Source: Hydractinia symbiolongicarpus (taxonomy: Eukaryota; Cnidaria; Hydrozoa; Anthoathecata; Hydractiniidae). From it: a DNA stretch of 64,000 bases. Numbering within the stretch: position 1 is the stretch's first letter; every line of letters starts with the position of its first letter. The DNA is taken from contig NC_079876.1 in the NCBI RefSeq assembly GCF_029227915.1, forward strand, positions 32,223,828-32,287,827, written 5' to 3'. Positions 12,201-23,767 of this stretch are shown piece after piece. The position numbers were made by a program, and so were the translations under genes. The notes under the pieces were generated by a model. It saw nothing but the letters and a program-made list of their open reading frames with translations, was not told the DNA's origin and did not search any database.

Positions 12201-12374
12201 TCAATATGCACCCCTACTTCGCAAAGCAAACGGAAGTTATGGTCTGAAAAAGAAGTGAGTGAAATAGAAACCGCTTTCAAAATTGAGGAAATTAGTTATG
12301 GTTTTGTTAAGTAGAAATGTGAGACAATTAGTTCAATAGATGCTTCTCCGAGACAAGTATATGTCAAACTCAGA

Positions 12375-12617
12375 GTGATGAACAAAGTGAAAAGGTCTCC
12401 GTCTCAGCGTCGTTGCTTGTTTTCAGAAAGTGACTTAGATGTGTTGGTATCTCGAGGAGAGAAATTAATCAAGGGCGGAAAGCTTACTGAAGATAGAGTG
12501 GACGAATGTTTTGACGGTACAGGACTTCTAGAAAAGTATTCTTTCAGCCAAATCCGAACTAGATTGTCCTACGAAAGAACAAGAAAGAATAAAAAATCTA
12601 AAAGAAAGGTAAGTTGA
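12375..12617 (+). CDS. small basic helical domain, 3' end of the SET-recombinase element
   Basis: 80 codons: RSPSQRRCLFSESDLDVLVS, then KLTEDRVDECF, LLEKYSFSQIRTRLSYERTR and a lysine-rich end. This resembles the Myb/SANT-like tail found after recombinase-like domains in the same type of cnidarian protein. It is separated from 12200 by a broken frame. The run of KNKKSKRK could be a nuclear localisation signal. Confidence 0.4.
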   Translation: MMNKVKRSPSQRRCLFSESDLDVLVSRGEKLIKGGKLTEDRVDECFDGTGLLEKYSFSQIRTRLSYERTRKNKKSKRKVS

Positions 12618-12649
12618 TCGACGATTGTCTTTTTTATTAGTCTATAGTG

Positions 12650-13900
12650 TATTACAGTGGCGAATTTGATTGGATACTTCCATACCCATTGTCATGAAAT
12701 TGGGATTTGTTTTGATCCTTACAACAGATGGCGGTTGCTTTTTACCTGTCTAAGTTGTGCTCAAATAAAATATACTGTTGGATCACAATTTTTTTCAGCA
12801 CCAAGAGGTGTGCCAAGCCTACTACTTTGCGTTCAGCTTCATAATGGCCGACAGATGTTGTGAAAAAAGAACTAAGTTACGAATATCTTCTTGTTATTTA
12901 TTAACCATGACTTTTAAGTTAACTTTTGTTTAGAGAATACTAATGACAGTAAGTCAAATATCGGTTACATGTAGATAATTCTTATTGATTTAAGTTATCG
13001 TTTCATGTCTATTGTACTTTGAAAAACATTTTCTTGCAAAATTTTTTGCCAGAAATGTCCTTAAGGAACTTTCGACTATTATTATCCGTACGCTTAGAAT
13101 TTTTTTAAATTATCGTCAAAATTTGATTGTGACTTCTTTAATGCTACGGCACTAATTCCATTGAGGTATCATCGAAAAAAAGTTACCGGGCGTCTCTATT
13201 TTATCATATTATTAACGAAAAGCTAAATTTTGCTGTTGTAACGGATCATATTTTAAAGACGTCATACAATCCCCAGCAGTAAAAAGATCTCTTGTATTTC
13301 GGAAAAGAATACGCGTAGGCTGTATGGGGGTAAATATCAATTGTGGCGTCATTGTTTTCTAGCACTGGTTCACAGTTTGCATGCTTAGGACGGCGTCATT
13401 AAATTTTGATCCGTAAGTTTGTTCACATATCGGCATTTGTGTTATTTTATTTTGTTTTTTAATGGTTTTCTCATTTTTCCATTTTGAGATGAAACTGTAT
13501 GAGTCGTACCATATACACAATTACCTGTTTACTACACCTGTACTTTTGACAATTTTCTTATTTTGTATTGATTCTTACATTATGTTCTAGAAGATAAAGA
13601 AATGCAAATTTTGTTTTCTCTCTGCGACAAAAAAGGTATATTCTTGCGAATTTTTAATCATTACTCTAAGCGGGCAAGCAATAACTTTAAAGTCGGTAGG
13701 CTGCAGAATTAGATTTTTCTCACGAGCATAGGTCATGTTAAGAGCGCTGCATTCACCACTCGCGCTTTTTGCGATGCTTGCATTACCGAACAATCTTTAA
13801 CATAACCCGCAAAGGTACAAAATTAGAAGAAAAATGGCTGTGCTAACTTCATCCGAATTTCTCAACCTTTTGAGTTTTTCTTGTAAAGATATAATCGCAG
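12650..13900. other. no supported feature
   Basis: Only short ORFs without recognisable motifs, including the minus-strand one at 13587-13793. Confidence 0.5.
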
Positions 13901-13924
13901 ATCCTAATGCCCGTGTGGACCGTA

Positions 13925-14280
13925 ACTCTTCGAATAAACACCTGGGGTTTTTAATAAATTTTTGATTTATATAGGGGTCGTATTAGAAGGGGGCGTTTAT
14001 AAAAGAAGGCGCTCAATAAATGTTTGTATTTTTTTCTTTTCTTTTGCCGATGGAATACATATATTTTCACATAATATCTACATCATTATCAATATCGTCA
14101 TCGCCAATTATATTAAGATCGTTCAACGTCGATCATATCTTCTTCCCATACTTCATATAGTATAGGTATTTATCTTATCGGTGAAACTTCCGTTTCGAAA
14201 AAAAGCACTCTGAAGGGGGAAGTTTATTAGAAGATTATTGAAAGAGGAGGCGCTTAATCAAGTGTGGGGCGCCTAAAAGA
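13925..14280. mobile_element. eroded MITE related to the 6905-7450 element
   Basis: TTCGAATAAACACC near 13928, GGGGGCGTTTATAAAAGAAGGCGC near 13990 and GGAGGCGCTTAATC with GGGGCGCC near 14246-14275 echo the GGGCGCTTATTCGAA termini of the element at 6905-7450. Strongly diverged. Confidence 0.35.
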
Positions 14281-14299
14281 AGAAAACGATTAACCAAAG

Positions 14300-15150
14300 C
14301 ATAACTAATTCTCTTTGAAAGTAATACCCTGTCGCCGGCAGGTTTCTTAGGAATAAAACGAATATCGCCGGGTGTCTGCGAAAGCCGCCGGCATCTTCTT
14401 TTTTACTTAATGCTTTTCAAAATATACCGCCTGAACTCCGGATTAAATCATGGGTAATAATTAAAAATCAGTTTTCATATGGTAAATCTGATTACACGGT
14501 AGTAACTTTAGAAGTTGCTCAACCTCGTCCCGAAAGCAACTTGTATATTTTCTGACATCGGGACGGCGATACGAACTTTTTCCCATCCTGATATAAATAA
14601 AGAAAAAACAGGCGTTAGGAACGCGATTGGAAGGGGCTAACTTTGGTACCATTAACCTCGTCCCGAGGGCTCTTTTTCAATTATTAGTAATGGGATGGTC
14701 CTGGGGACATAGCTGTGGTGCCACTTTAGTATACCAATAACAAAGTGGCAATAATTTCACCTGTACGCCTCTAATTTTTAACCTTAACTACTCGCTATAT
14801 TGGTTGGCACCAATACCTTTTATTTGATATAGTATCAATACAAATCCGTGGTCGAGTCAACAGTTATTACGAAATTGTCAATTATTATGAAGTTGTCAAC
14901 CATTATGAGGCCGGTTGCCGTTGGGCGAGTCGCTCATAAGTTGACAAATAATTGATAACAATTTGGAAAATTATTATCAATTATTATCAATTATTATCAA
15001 TTATTACCAAAAAGGAAAACACACCAAAAACCAAATAAAGCAGCTTCAAATAAAAGAGATTTTTATTCGAATAATCGGTATTTATCCTAATCTTGTTCAA
15101 ATACTGACAAAAAAACATTTCTAATAAGTATATGAAATCCTACGGTATCA
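14300..15150. other. intergenic with ATTATTATCA direct repeats
   Basis: Four near-perfect copies of AATTATTATC lie at about 14960-15005. CGTCCCGA-containing segments recur near 14525 and 14660. Nothing coding is recognised. Confidence 0.45.
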
Positions 15151-15159
15151 AAGAAAAAT

Positions 15160-15307
<148 letters not shown>

Positions 15308-15530
15308 TATATTGTAATCCATACATTCCTTAAATCTAATTTCTATTCCATAACCATGTAGGGTTTGTCTAAATCGTTAAAAAGTAGCACAACTATCGCT
15401 ATAGCACCCAATTCTTCACATGTTTCATCTGATACTATCTTGGTAAGTTTGTATGACATTATCGATGAGGATTTTTTTGTTATTCCTATTCCTTTTATGA
15501 GACATTGGCAGCAATTTTAAATATGTTTAA

Positions 15531-15932
15531 ATGCGTTTTCATTGTATGCAGCCTCCATCTGATGTTACTGACAGACTTCCACGATATTGGAATCAAAATA
15601 TGGCTCCTGCAGATCTCCATTGGGTCGCCAAACATTTTTTCTGCGGAACAGGAACGCTCGCAACTCCCGTTAGGCTTTGGAACTATCCACAAACCGTTAA
15701 CTTTTTATTTGCATTTAAACCCAAACCAGAGTCGTATTTCCTGCGTAGGATATATACCTATGGATGTCACGACGCATGTTTGCATTCGATTTTAAGTGCT
15801 GCCTGTGACTTCAAGGTCATATCACTGCTGAAGTCAAGAACGTTGGGTAATGGACCAACAGCGTTACACAACACTCTTGTAGAACTCCACAGCGAGTCGT
15901 GGATACGAAAAAATGCTGCATTCACCACCTGA
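15531..15932 (+). pseudogene. DUF6729-like transposase fragment
   Basis: The translation holds ADLHWVAKHFFC, RLWNYPQ, a PESYFLRRIY segment and, at the end, SRTLGNGPTALHNTLVELHS followed by ESWI. These are the start and middle of the domain that recurs in the other copies here, with the cysteine-rich centre deleted. The conserved pieces match what I know of DUF6729-containing proteins, which are multicopy in cnidarians and fish and are probably transposases. The copy stops at about 15932, where it abuts the 3' end of an inverted copy of the same element. Confidence 0.6.
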
Positions 15933-15942
15933 AACCGCGCTG

Positions 15943-17650
15943 GCCAACTGTAAGGAAGGAAGGGGCATAAAAGACTGGAGAAAAGGGGGAAAAGAGGGGG
16001 AAAGAGAAAGGAAAAAGAAAAGGCGTAATGGTGTGTTAGTAAGGGCATATGTTACCCGTTTTACATAAGAAATTACATGAACTTATTTTGTTCCTTTTGT
16101 GTCCGCTTTACGCCGCTGCTCTAACCAAATGTTATAGGAAGGTGCATCAGGTTCATACGAACAGTATCGTTCCCCTTTATATTGTCCGTGGCCTTCCTTT
16201 ATTGGTTGATTGCATTTGCGGAAGGTGTACTCTTTTTCTGGCTTCTTCTTTTTCACAGATGTTGTAGGCTGATGGTATGACAACATGTTGGGCATTTGTA
16301 GGTGCGGAATTTGCATCGGTAGTTGGGAAAACGATTGTAGAAATGTGGTGGAATGTATGGTTGGCAAAAAGAACTTGGCGCAAGGCATGACATCGGCGCA
16401 ATAAATTGCGGCTGTAATGTCGGCGGTCTTTGCAGCACCTTTGGTTTAGATGCTCTTTTTCTAGGTGTTTTTTTGGGTGCTGGTGTTGTAGCAGCTGACG
16501 CTTCATCTGTTTCATTACAAAGTCAGGTGTTGGGATGGCTCCATCTCGATTTAAGAATTTTAGCCTGGCCATATCGGAGCGATTTTCAGGATCTTTGTAA
16601 TTAACCACGTCAATGTTGCCTCGTGAGTTGGATTGAGCAGCATGAGGTGGAAGAGCATCTGTAGCTGTTTTCTTGCCGTTGGATAGGTGGACAACCTGAA
16701 GAAGAGTTAAAATTTCTTCCCTTCTTGTTTGATTTTTAAACCACAATCGCGAGGTGGTTTCGTTATGGTGTAAAATGTCAAACCAGTCTCCTCCAGCAAA
16801 GAACTGTTAAAAAGGCGAGCACGGATGTTGTTGTACTCGCCAATGATCCTCTTCCAGCGGGAATCGTATTTCCTTGGATGCACAGAGCTTCGACGAATTT
16901 AATGAAAGAGGTTTACAAATTTTTAAATGGATTGTCACCTCTATATATGAACGAGATATTTTCTGTTAGGGAAAACAAGTACAACCTTCGTTGCTTTAAT
17001 TTAATCAGGCGACCAACTTGTCGGACAACGTACTATGGCTTAAATACTTTATCAAATATTGCAGGGAAGCTATGGATATCTGTGCCTGACGCTACAAAGA
17101 ATGCTCCTTCTCTCGAAGCCTTCCGTAGCTCAATAAAATTTTGGGAAGGTGATGTTTGCACCTGTAAAATATGCATGGATATACCATACATATTTTAACT
17201 TTACTTATTTCGCTGTTTGCCTTGTTTTACGTTTTGTTGTCGATTTAAATTAGTTATTTAAATACTATTGTATCTATCGACGTTAAATAAAGAGAAAATC
17301 AAAAATCAAAAAAAAAATCGATCCTGTTTTTTGATGGCAATAAAGCAGAAAAGGTGCCGGACTAAAAGCATCTTTTTATCGCCACGATCCCTACGTGAAC
17401 TTCCCGTTTGCGTGAAGAAAACCGGCCTCTCGACTGCCTTTTCATCATGTTTTTTGTATACCAACGGTTTTTTGTCGTATGCCTCAAGATCGTCGTAAAG
17501 GGCTTTAACGTTTGTAGCACTGACACTGAAGCCATTTAGTGCCAGCAAAGCACGAGCCAGAACATCAACTTTATGCCAACCAGAAATCCCTCTTCCTTCC
17601 TCACTCTTACTTTCTGAATTTCCTTCATCTTCCACGTCGACTACATCCGA
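15943..17650 (-). mobile_element. DUF6729-like transposon C-terminal module, inverted copy split by a LINE
   Basis: The minus strand encodes the module beginning GRGISGWHKVDVLARALLAL (17306-17635), then RSSVHPRKYDSR, FLNRDGAIPTPDF and finally YTFRKCNQPIKEGHGQYKGE. It is nearly identical to the plus-strand modules at 23768-24771 and 27530-28530. A LINE fragment (16897-17318) interrupts it. It also has a one-base deletion near 16770 relative to those copies (CCATAACG against CCATAAACG). Its 3' edge at 15943 reads CCAACTGTAAGGAAGGAAGG, the reverse complement of the tandem-unit boundary. Confidence 0.75.
16897..17318 (+). mobile_element. 5'-truncated LINE insertion with A-rich tail
   Basis: It encodes the last ~100 residues of a LINE protein (LMKEVYKFLNGLSP, then YYGLNTLSNIAGKLWISVP and a cysteine-rich end CTCKIC), followed by GACGTTAAATAAA and an A-rich tail ending near 17317. 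The empty site is visible in the sister copies: CTTCGACGATCCTG is uninterrupted at 23951-23966 on the opposite strand. Here CGA is present on both sides (16894-16896 and 17319-17321), a 3-bp target duplication. The family matches the fragment at 3730-4195. Confidence 0.85.
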
Positions 17651-18130
17651 AATATCTGTTTGCTACTAAACAGCAAATACATATTTTTTTAGAAGAAACT
17701 AAAGCATATTGTGCAGAATGGATTATCTCAAAATTTGATAGAGCTTTCTTTCTAAAGTGAAATAAATTTTGGAGCACCAACTGAACTAGTAAATTATGTG
17801 TGACCATGTTGTGATGTAGCCAAACATTTAGGAAAAATCGTTGTAAAACTAAATTTATGATTCGTTTTTTGTCTAATTATATTCTGCCTACATACTCTGA
17901 AACTTTAGAATTTTTTTAAAAGTAATAGGGCAACGTCGTGACTTAGTATTAGGTTACAAAAATTTGAATAAATATTATTCCCTACCATTTCAATTCCATA
18001 GATTAAAAGAGATAGCTGGAAGTAACCCTGGAACTGAGAAGCCAACCATGCGTTCTCTAAATCGTGAAAGAAAGGTCTCGGCTTTGTTGTTAATGTTGTC
18101 GGCACACAAAAAATCAAAATGGCATGCTTT
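17650..18130. other. no supported feature
   Basis: AT-rich with short unsupported ORFs. Confidence 0.45.
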
Positions 18131-18290
18131 TTAACGTTAATAGCGTTATTTTAACGCTAAATTTTATTATTGTCTTAGCGTTATCATCGCAACAAAATTA
18201 TATTAGTGTTATTAACGTTATAACGTTAAATGTTAGCGCTAAAGCGTTAATATTAACGCTTTAAATGCTGATTAACGCTAAATGCTTGTT
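18130..18290. repeat. cluster of TTAACGC / GCGTTAA words
   Basis: In 160 bp about a dozen AACGTTA, TTAACGC, GCGTTA or AGCGCTAA words occur on both strands, many of them palindromic. There is no fixed period. This could be a diffuse protein-binding cluster or a decayed satellite. Confidence 0.6.
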
Positions 18291-18939
18291 ATCAAATTCC
18301 CCTGGAAAGTCACATATTTGTACAATTTTATAGACAGCATCACAAGTTATTCAGAAGTGCCTCCAAGAATTGCTGTTAGTGGTGTATGTTCTTAATTTTA
18401 TTTCTATGCGTATGTCCAACCATAATTCCTGATAATTTATAGTTTTATAGACAACATCAGTGTCGTTGTCATCGGTTGTGCACTTGCCGATTCGTACAAA
18501 AGAGCCTGCAAAAAATACTGTAAGTGAATATGTTTTTAATTTAGTTTATCTATTGGTATTTTCAATTTTAAATGTTCAAAATAAATTTATAGACAACAAT
18601 ATCACCATCTAAAACCACCCCCAGAAAGAAGATCTAAAGTTTAGAAAGCCCATCACAAGGAACATTTGAGAAGAAACCTAATAGAGATACTGTGAGCATA
18701 TTCTTATTTCTATTCTTATCATCTATATTTTTATTTAATATTGCCCAATAATGTACTATTAACTATTTATTAACAACTACTGTGGACTGTGGAAATATTC
18801 TGATTTTTATACTGACGTACAGTATGTATTGCTATTTCTATATCTGTTTCTACACTCTTACATATTTATGATGGTTTAAAGTGCTGTTTTTTTATGTGTG
18901 CTTATAAATTGGCTAGATTGAGCATCCTCACATTGTTTA

Positions 18940-20640
18940 TAAAATGAGGATGCTTAATGTAACATTTTCCCTATGGATTGACGAGCAAGTCTTTCCAAAT
19001 AGCATGGAGACTTCTGATCGGTTCCAGAAACCAATGGAGCTTTGGAATTATCCACAGGCTATTAGAAAAACCGGTACAACTAAGCCAACTCCAGAAATTT
19101 ATCTCCTGCGTATAGTATTTTACTGTGCATGCCAAGGATGATGTATTGATTTGACCTGAAATGTCCAACCAAAATTCGTCTTGTTCTGGATGTGAAGGAC
19201 ATTATTACTTGTCAACAGAAGCAATTGGATGCATTTGTGGGAAAACACTTGTTTCTTTTGGACACCAGGTCTTTGGAGCAGTTGCCCCATAACTTAAAAG
19301 TTAAACTCCCTGCTGTTTTGACCTACCACTACGCTTGTGATAACGCAATCACATCACAGATGAGGTCAAAGACATTGGGTAACAGTACTCATGCCCTAAA
19401 GAATACCATTTTGGAAATGCATAATGAAGAATGGATTAAACAGCATATGGAATACCTTGCTCATTGTCAAAACCACAAAAGAATTACTTCACTTACGACC
19501 AGTGTTGCCATGTCATGTGGGTATGAAGAAGCTGAAGATTTCTGCCTTGTATCAAGAGCACAATAGTTTATTGCAGCATATGCAAGAGATGCTTAGACAG
19601 GGCTTTATATATGCTAAGCAGAAGTTACTAGTGTTTTTGCCGAAGTGCTAAAGATGGACTCCATGAAAAAGGTTTTAAGATAATTGTCCAGTATGGCAAG
19701 AAACAGTGCAAAATGGGTAACCAACGTTGGGAATTAACATGGTGCTATTCTGAAATGCGTCGTCACGTCTTCAGAGTCAAATAAAAGCCTACAGACAATG
19801 GCACAAGGTCTCACAAAGTGATATGCAGGTGCCAATGTTGCACCACCATATGTTACTTATGTTGACTGTAATTGTTATAGTGAGGATATAAAAGGCTTTT
19901 TCCATCACGAAAGAACTTGACATATGGCATTTTATAAAAGGGATTGCCTTTGGATATTTGTCTGAAGAACATTCGTTGTATGGTCCATTCATAGAAACTC
20001 TCTGCTGCTATTTTTGAATGGGACAAGCAAGATTACCAAGAACTTTTGGCAGTAAAGAAAGAAGAACTTCAAGCTAAAGGAGAAAAGTCTCTAACAAATG
20101 ATGTCGTTGCTCAAGCAATGAGCTGCCGAAGCATTGTCGTAGACGAAAAAGATCTAATGACGTTACAATAAAGGCCTTAGAAAAGTTATTTTTATTGTAC
20201 ACTGGCTGCACCAAAACGCTGGGAGTGCCTCTCTTTGAATTAGAGTAATCATCAATGGTAACAATGTTTGAATGCCAAAAAATTGACTTGTCTACAAGAT
20301 CCTAATGTGTCTCTGTATTCTCCAGTGCGTACCATTAGGGCAAACAGGATGTTACGGTGTTTCGCTGTGCAGAAGGTAGAACTTCAGTGGAATCATTTCA
20401 TTGTCTTTTGACACATTTTATACCTAAAGTGCCAATGCTGTCAACTTTCAAGCATATTTATTAGAAGGTCTTGCAGGATGGATGAAGACAAGGAAATATG
20501 CAGCGTTAGAGAAAAGTCTAACAGTTAGAATGCAGAAAATTCACTAGCTGAAGTACAACTATAAGTAATGGAAATAACATATGTCGATCACATTGGCGAA
20601 CCATGTTTGAAGACTACCAGCTGATTCGCGCCTGCTTTTT
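18940..20640 (+). pseudogene. DUF6729-like transposase, decayed full-length core
   Basis: In pieces across frames: MELWNYPQAI (19030); LDTRSLEQLPHNLKVKLPAV, LTYHYACDNAI, KTLGNSTHALKNTILEMHNE and EWIKQHMEYLAHCQ (19192-19566, the best-preserved part); LDIWHFIKGIAFG (about 19915) and SLYGPFIETL; TVFRCAEGRTSVESFHC (about 20357); and DYQLIRACF (about 20618). The order matches the transposase core of this family: WWYP box, LGNSxTAL box, DIWHFMRR box, then RCxRGTTSLESFH box. Stops and frameshifts throughout. It is the best guide here to the complete domain order; a second core copy is on the minus strand at 51470-52960. Confidence 0.65.
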
Positions 20641-21611
20641 CAATATAACATTCTTGTAGAAAGAAATAAGATAATTTTGTTTGAAATAAAAAAAAACAAT
20701 GTTAATGTTGTGGGCTAAAAAAGACAGATCACGTACGAAAGAGATTGCAGGGTTAATGTTACTGTTAGTTAATTAATGCAGGGTAGGAACAAAAGCACCT
20801 GATATTCTTTTCGTTCGTCCTTTTTTGCGATTTCCCCCTTTTCTCCAGTTTTTATGCCCTTTCCTTCCTTACAGTTGGTGCGGGTTAGTCTGGGGATTCA
20901 TACATTTGAAAATAACCAAAAACCTATTGTTTTCTTTTTGTTGCATATTCCAATTTATTCCAAATTTATGAATAGGTCCTTTCATAGCGTATAAATAGAA
21001 ATTATAATTTATATGAATAGAATTGGAAATTGCATTGTAAATTTGGAATACGCATTTATCATTGGTTCGTCCTAAATTCGAAGAAAACAAAATAACCGGT
21101 CAAAAGCGAAAAGATGCAATAGTTGAAGCAGTGCAAAATTTTGTCCATTTGTTGAATTTTTCTTGGCTTTTGGCTGAAAATATGTGTCTATATGATGTGT
21201 AGCAGTTCTTCTTATGCTTTTGAAAGCCACAAAAGGCTGTTTGAGTGTTTGATTTAATAATATCTTTTTGGAATTTATGTATCTGTGTTTGTATGGCTAG
21301 CTAGGTGGCACTATGTTTTGGGTCTTTAGGCATCAAAAGTTATTTGTAGTTGCTTCTGTTCTCGGAAGTTTAGGTAGGCTTTAGTTTGTCTCTTGTGGAT
21401 TAATTAGAAACGTATAAAGTCGTCTATGAGCTCCATAATAGAAAATGTTTGCTCAGCTTGTCTTTTAGCTGCTGATGATAAATATGAAGCCAAGCTTTCA
21501 GTTAGTGCTAATACTATAGTCCCTGTGTTTTATAATGTTGTAAATTTGTAGTGTGGTTACGCAGTATTGGTTATTATTGTGGTTGTTTACACCAATACAC
21601 CGCATAAGTGC

Positions 21612-21619
21612 TATAAAAG
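21612..21619 (+). promoter_or_regulatory. TATA box of tandem unit 1
   Basis: TATAAAAG lies 37 bp upstream of the ATG at 21649, implying a 5' UTR of only about ten bases. Conserved at 25634 and 29403. Confidence 0.65.
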
Positions 21620-21648
21620 GATTTCTGTTGTCATTTTTTCACGTTAGA

Positions 21649-21831
21649 ATGCCTAAATTTGCCTTGGAGAGGAGATTGTACTTGTTTGCGAATGGAGATT
21701 ATACGTTTGGTAGGGGACAACAACCGCTACCATATTCCTTTGGGGCAAAAAAGATGGCCGTAAAAAAGAAATGCCCCAGACGCAAGTGTATGTTTGATGT
21801 TAAGCCGTTTGGGAATTTCTTAAACAAGTGA
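21649..21831 (+). CDS. exon 1 of the DUF6729-like transposase, unit 1
   Basis: 60 codons: MPKFALERRLYLFANGDYTF, then GRGQQPLPYSFGAKK, two cysteines (KCPRRKCMF) and PFGNFLNK. The longer ORF from 21553 runs through the TATA box, so the start at 21649 is preferred. A diverged relative with the same FANGDY box is at 53118-53252, supporting real coding. It is probably the N-terminal exon of the transposase, with the next exon near 22200-22333 ending at a GT donor (CAG/GTAAGTTCC). Function of the box is unknown. Confidence 0.55.
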   Translation: MPKFALERRLYLFANGDYTFGRGQQPLPYSFGAKKMAVKKKCPRRKCMFDVKPFGNFLNK

Positions 21832-22199
21832 GGATTTTGTGTGAATAACGTTCTAAGAAGGAGAAAATTTTGAACACAAGGCACAATGAAATACTCAACC
21901 TGTGAAGTTTTAGGGTTAAATCATCGAGGTTTTATTCCTCCAAAGTTACTGCCAAAAAGACAGTTAAACTTCCTTTTTTCAGGAGATGAAACTTTTATAT
22001 ATCTTGAATAACGCATTTACTGAGAAGTTTATCTGTATATGTATACGCATGCGTGTGTTTGATAAACAAACTCCTACTAACTTTAACAAGAAGGGCTAGG
22101 GATTTATGTGTACATTTAACTAAACGTTTTTGTGTATGGATTGACATTATATATAATTAATAAATTGACATTTTTGATACTAATTGTTTAAGGTTTTGT

Positions 22200-22333
22200 A
22201 TTGTCGTCAAGTACTGAAGAGAATGTATCAACATTTGTGCTAAGAACATCGACATCTATTGTATATTCTTCCTCTGTGGTTGTTCGGAAACAATTTAATT
22301 ACGCAAAACAAATATCTCCTGAGAAGTTCAGGG
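22200..22333 (+). CDS. probable exon 2 of the unit 1 transposase
   Basis: An open stretch reads STEENVSTFVLRTSTSIVYS and VVVRKQFNYAKQISPEKFR, ending at CAG/GTAAGTTCC, a strong 5' splice site. The same exon is recognisable at 26222-26355 and 29991-30124, and a diverged form at 47365-47500 and 53730-53840 (ACTTCCACGTCATCAAGTAC region). The acceptor is not certain. Confidence 0.4.
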
Positions 22334-22416
22334 TAAGTTCCTAAATTATCATTTATAATATATTAACTTAAAATTTAAAGTTTATTATGACAACAGCATA
22401 AAGTTTCATCTTATAA

Positions 22417-22490
22417 GATTGTTAGCTCAATTGGAAGAACAATCACTTATTTTCAGTGAGAGGTTGTGGGTTTGAGTCCCATGCAGGCCA
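22417..22490 (+). repeat. tRNA-Lys-like sequence in unit 1
   Basis: A-box-like TAGCTCAATTGG and B-box GGTTTGAGTCC are both good. The D stem (GCTC/GAGC type), anticodon stem (TCACT/AGTGA around TTT) and T stem (GTGGG/CCCAT) can form. The acceptor arms do not pair and position 33 is A, so it is a pseudo-tRNA or SINE head rather than a gene. Here the D-arm GAGC is mutated to GAAC. Confidence 0.6.
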
Positions 22491-23040
22491 TATTTAACCT
22501 TGAAATCTAATTGTTGTTTTCTTAGTCTTTTGATTTTTTTGATAGTATTCTTAATCCTTTAAGTTTCTACTTAGGATTCAAAATCAATTTATTGTATTGT
22601 CCAAAGTTTAAACCAAAAAAGATTTCATCTTTGTTACGCACACCAATTTCTACAGTTGGCCCTTGTACAACTACAATTGGGGAACAATTTCAACTGCAAA
22701 AGAGGTAGCAATTAAATTTTAATATATATAAGTATGTAATAGTTAAACACATTATTAAGCACATATTAAACTTGTCTTTTTAGAAGTTTGTAACATTTTT
22801 AAATAAAATACCATTACCTCGTGACTTAATGAAATGTTTAATTAGGATTCACCATCAGTTCATTTCTGTCAATCAACCTCTGAATTAAAAGAATGCTCAG
22901 CGTCATTAAGCATGCAGATTTCTAACAAAGTTTGAGCAACACTTTCACAAGTATCTGAGTATAAAATCTAGATTTTAAGACATAAACAACGTACCTATTT
23001 TTTTTTGTATTTGAATATTTGAATGTTATGTATAGTTGTA

Positions 23041-23750
23041 AAGAATCCTGCAACAGAAGTTTAAAATCAAACGGGATTTACAACAAAATTCGCTTAAATC
23101 TCTAATATCAGATGTTGCTGACTATTACTACTTAGCAACTGAGTACCTAATTTGCCCTTGCAGATTCACTGTTCTGGCTTGGGATAATCATATTTTAAAT
23201 CAGCTTCTTACGGTATACATATGCTTGAGATTCAAATGTTTTATCCCTACTCAAGTCAAGAACGTTAGGTAATAGCCCAACAGCGTTGCACAACACTCTA
23301 GTCAAACTGCACAGTGAGTCATGGATAAAAAAAGAACATGGAATATTTCTTTGATTGCCAACAACACCAAAAGAGGTTGTCTTTTTATGAAAATCAAATT
23401 TCTTCCTACGCTGTTGCTGATTCCTTTGTCGTGCTACCACAGTCAAAATGGCTTCTGGCAACCTCCAGTCTAGAATGTGAAGACAGTCATTACCTCTGTA
23501 CTTGGCGTCGTCCTGAAACAGACTTCAGGAAAAACATCCTTAAGAAGCTATCTGGCGAAGCAAAAAGTTCAGCCAGTTAGGTAACGAATGTAGGTAACGA
23601 ATATGGCGCAAATATGGCAGATAGAGTTGTGGATCAGTATGACAAGGCACGCGTTTCATCTCCTACCATCCTGTGCACATCGCAATCGCACATATTGTAT
23701 GGGGTACTTTATAAAATTTTTTGCTTTAATACTGTCAGCTTCTTTTCCTT
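23041..23750 (+). pseudogene. partial DUF6729-like region, unit 1
   Basis: Reads DVADYYYLATEYLICPC and FTVLAWDNHILNQLL, then (frameshifted) SPTALHNTLVKLHSESWIKK, SKWLLATSSLECEDSH, NILKKLSGEAKSSAS, VTNVGNEYG and MADRVVDQYDKARVSSPT. It stops at the deletion junction near 23768. Frames change several times and stops occur, so it is not functional. Confidence 0.6.
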
Positions 23751-23767
23751 TTTTAAAGTCAAGTTTA

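Noticed and set aside
13587-13793. Minus-strand 68-codon ORF as a gene
   Set aside because: No motif, no neighbouring support, no repeat in the window.
16353-16604. Plus-strand ORF opposite the C-module (also 24249-24500 and 28008-28259 on minus)
   Set aside because: Antisense shadow of the C-module; its conservation is explained by copy identity.
20869-21090. Minus-strand ORF conserved in all three tandem units
   Set aside because: Conserved only because the units are near-identical; no motif, and the first residues come from the unit boundary.
22417-22490. Functional tRNA-Lys gene
   Set aside because: Acceptor arms do not pair and U33 is absent; kept only as tRNA-like.
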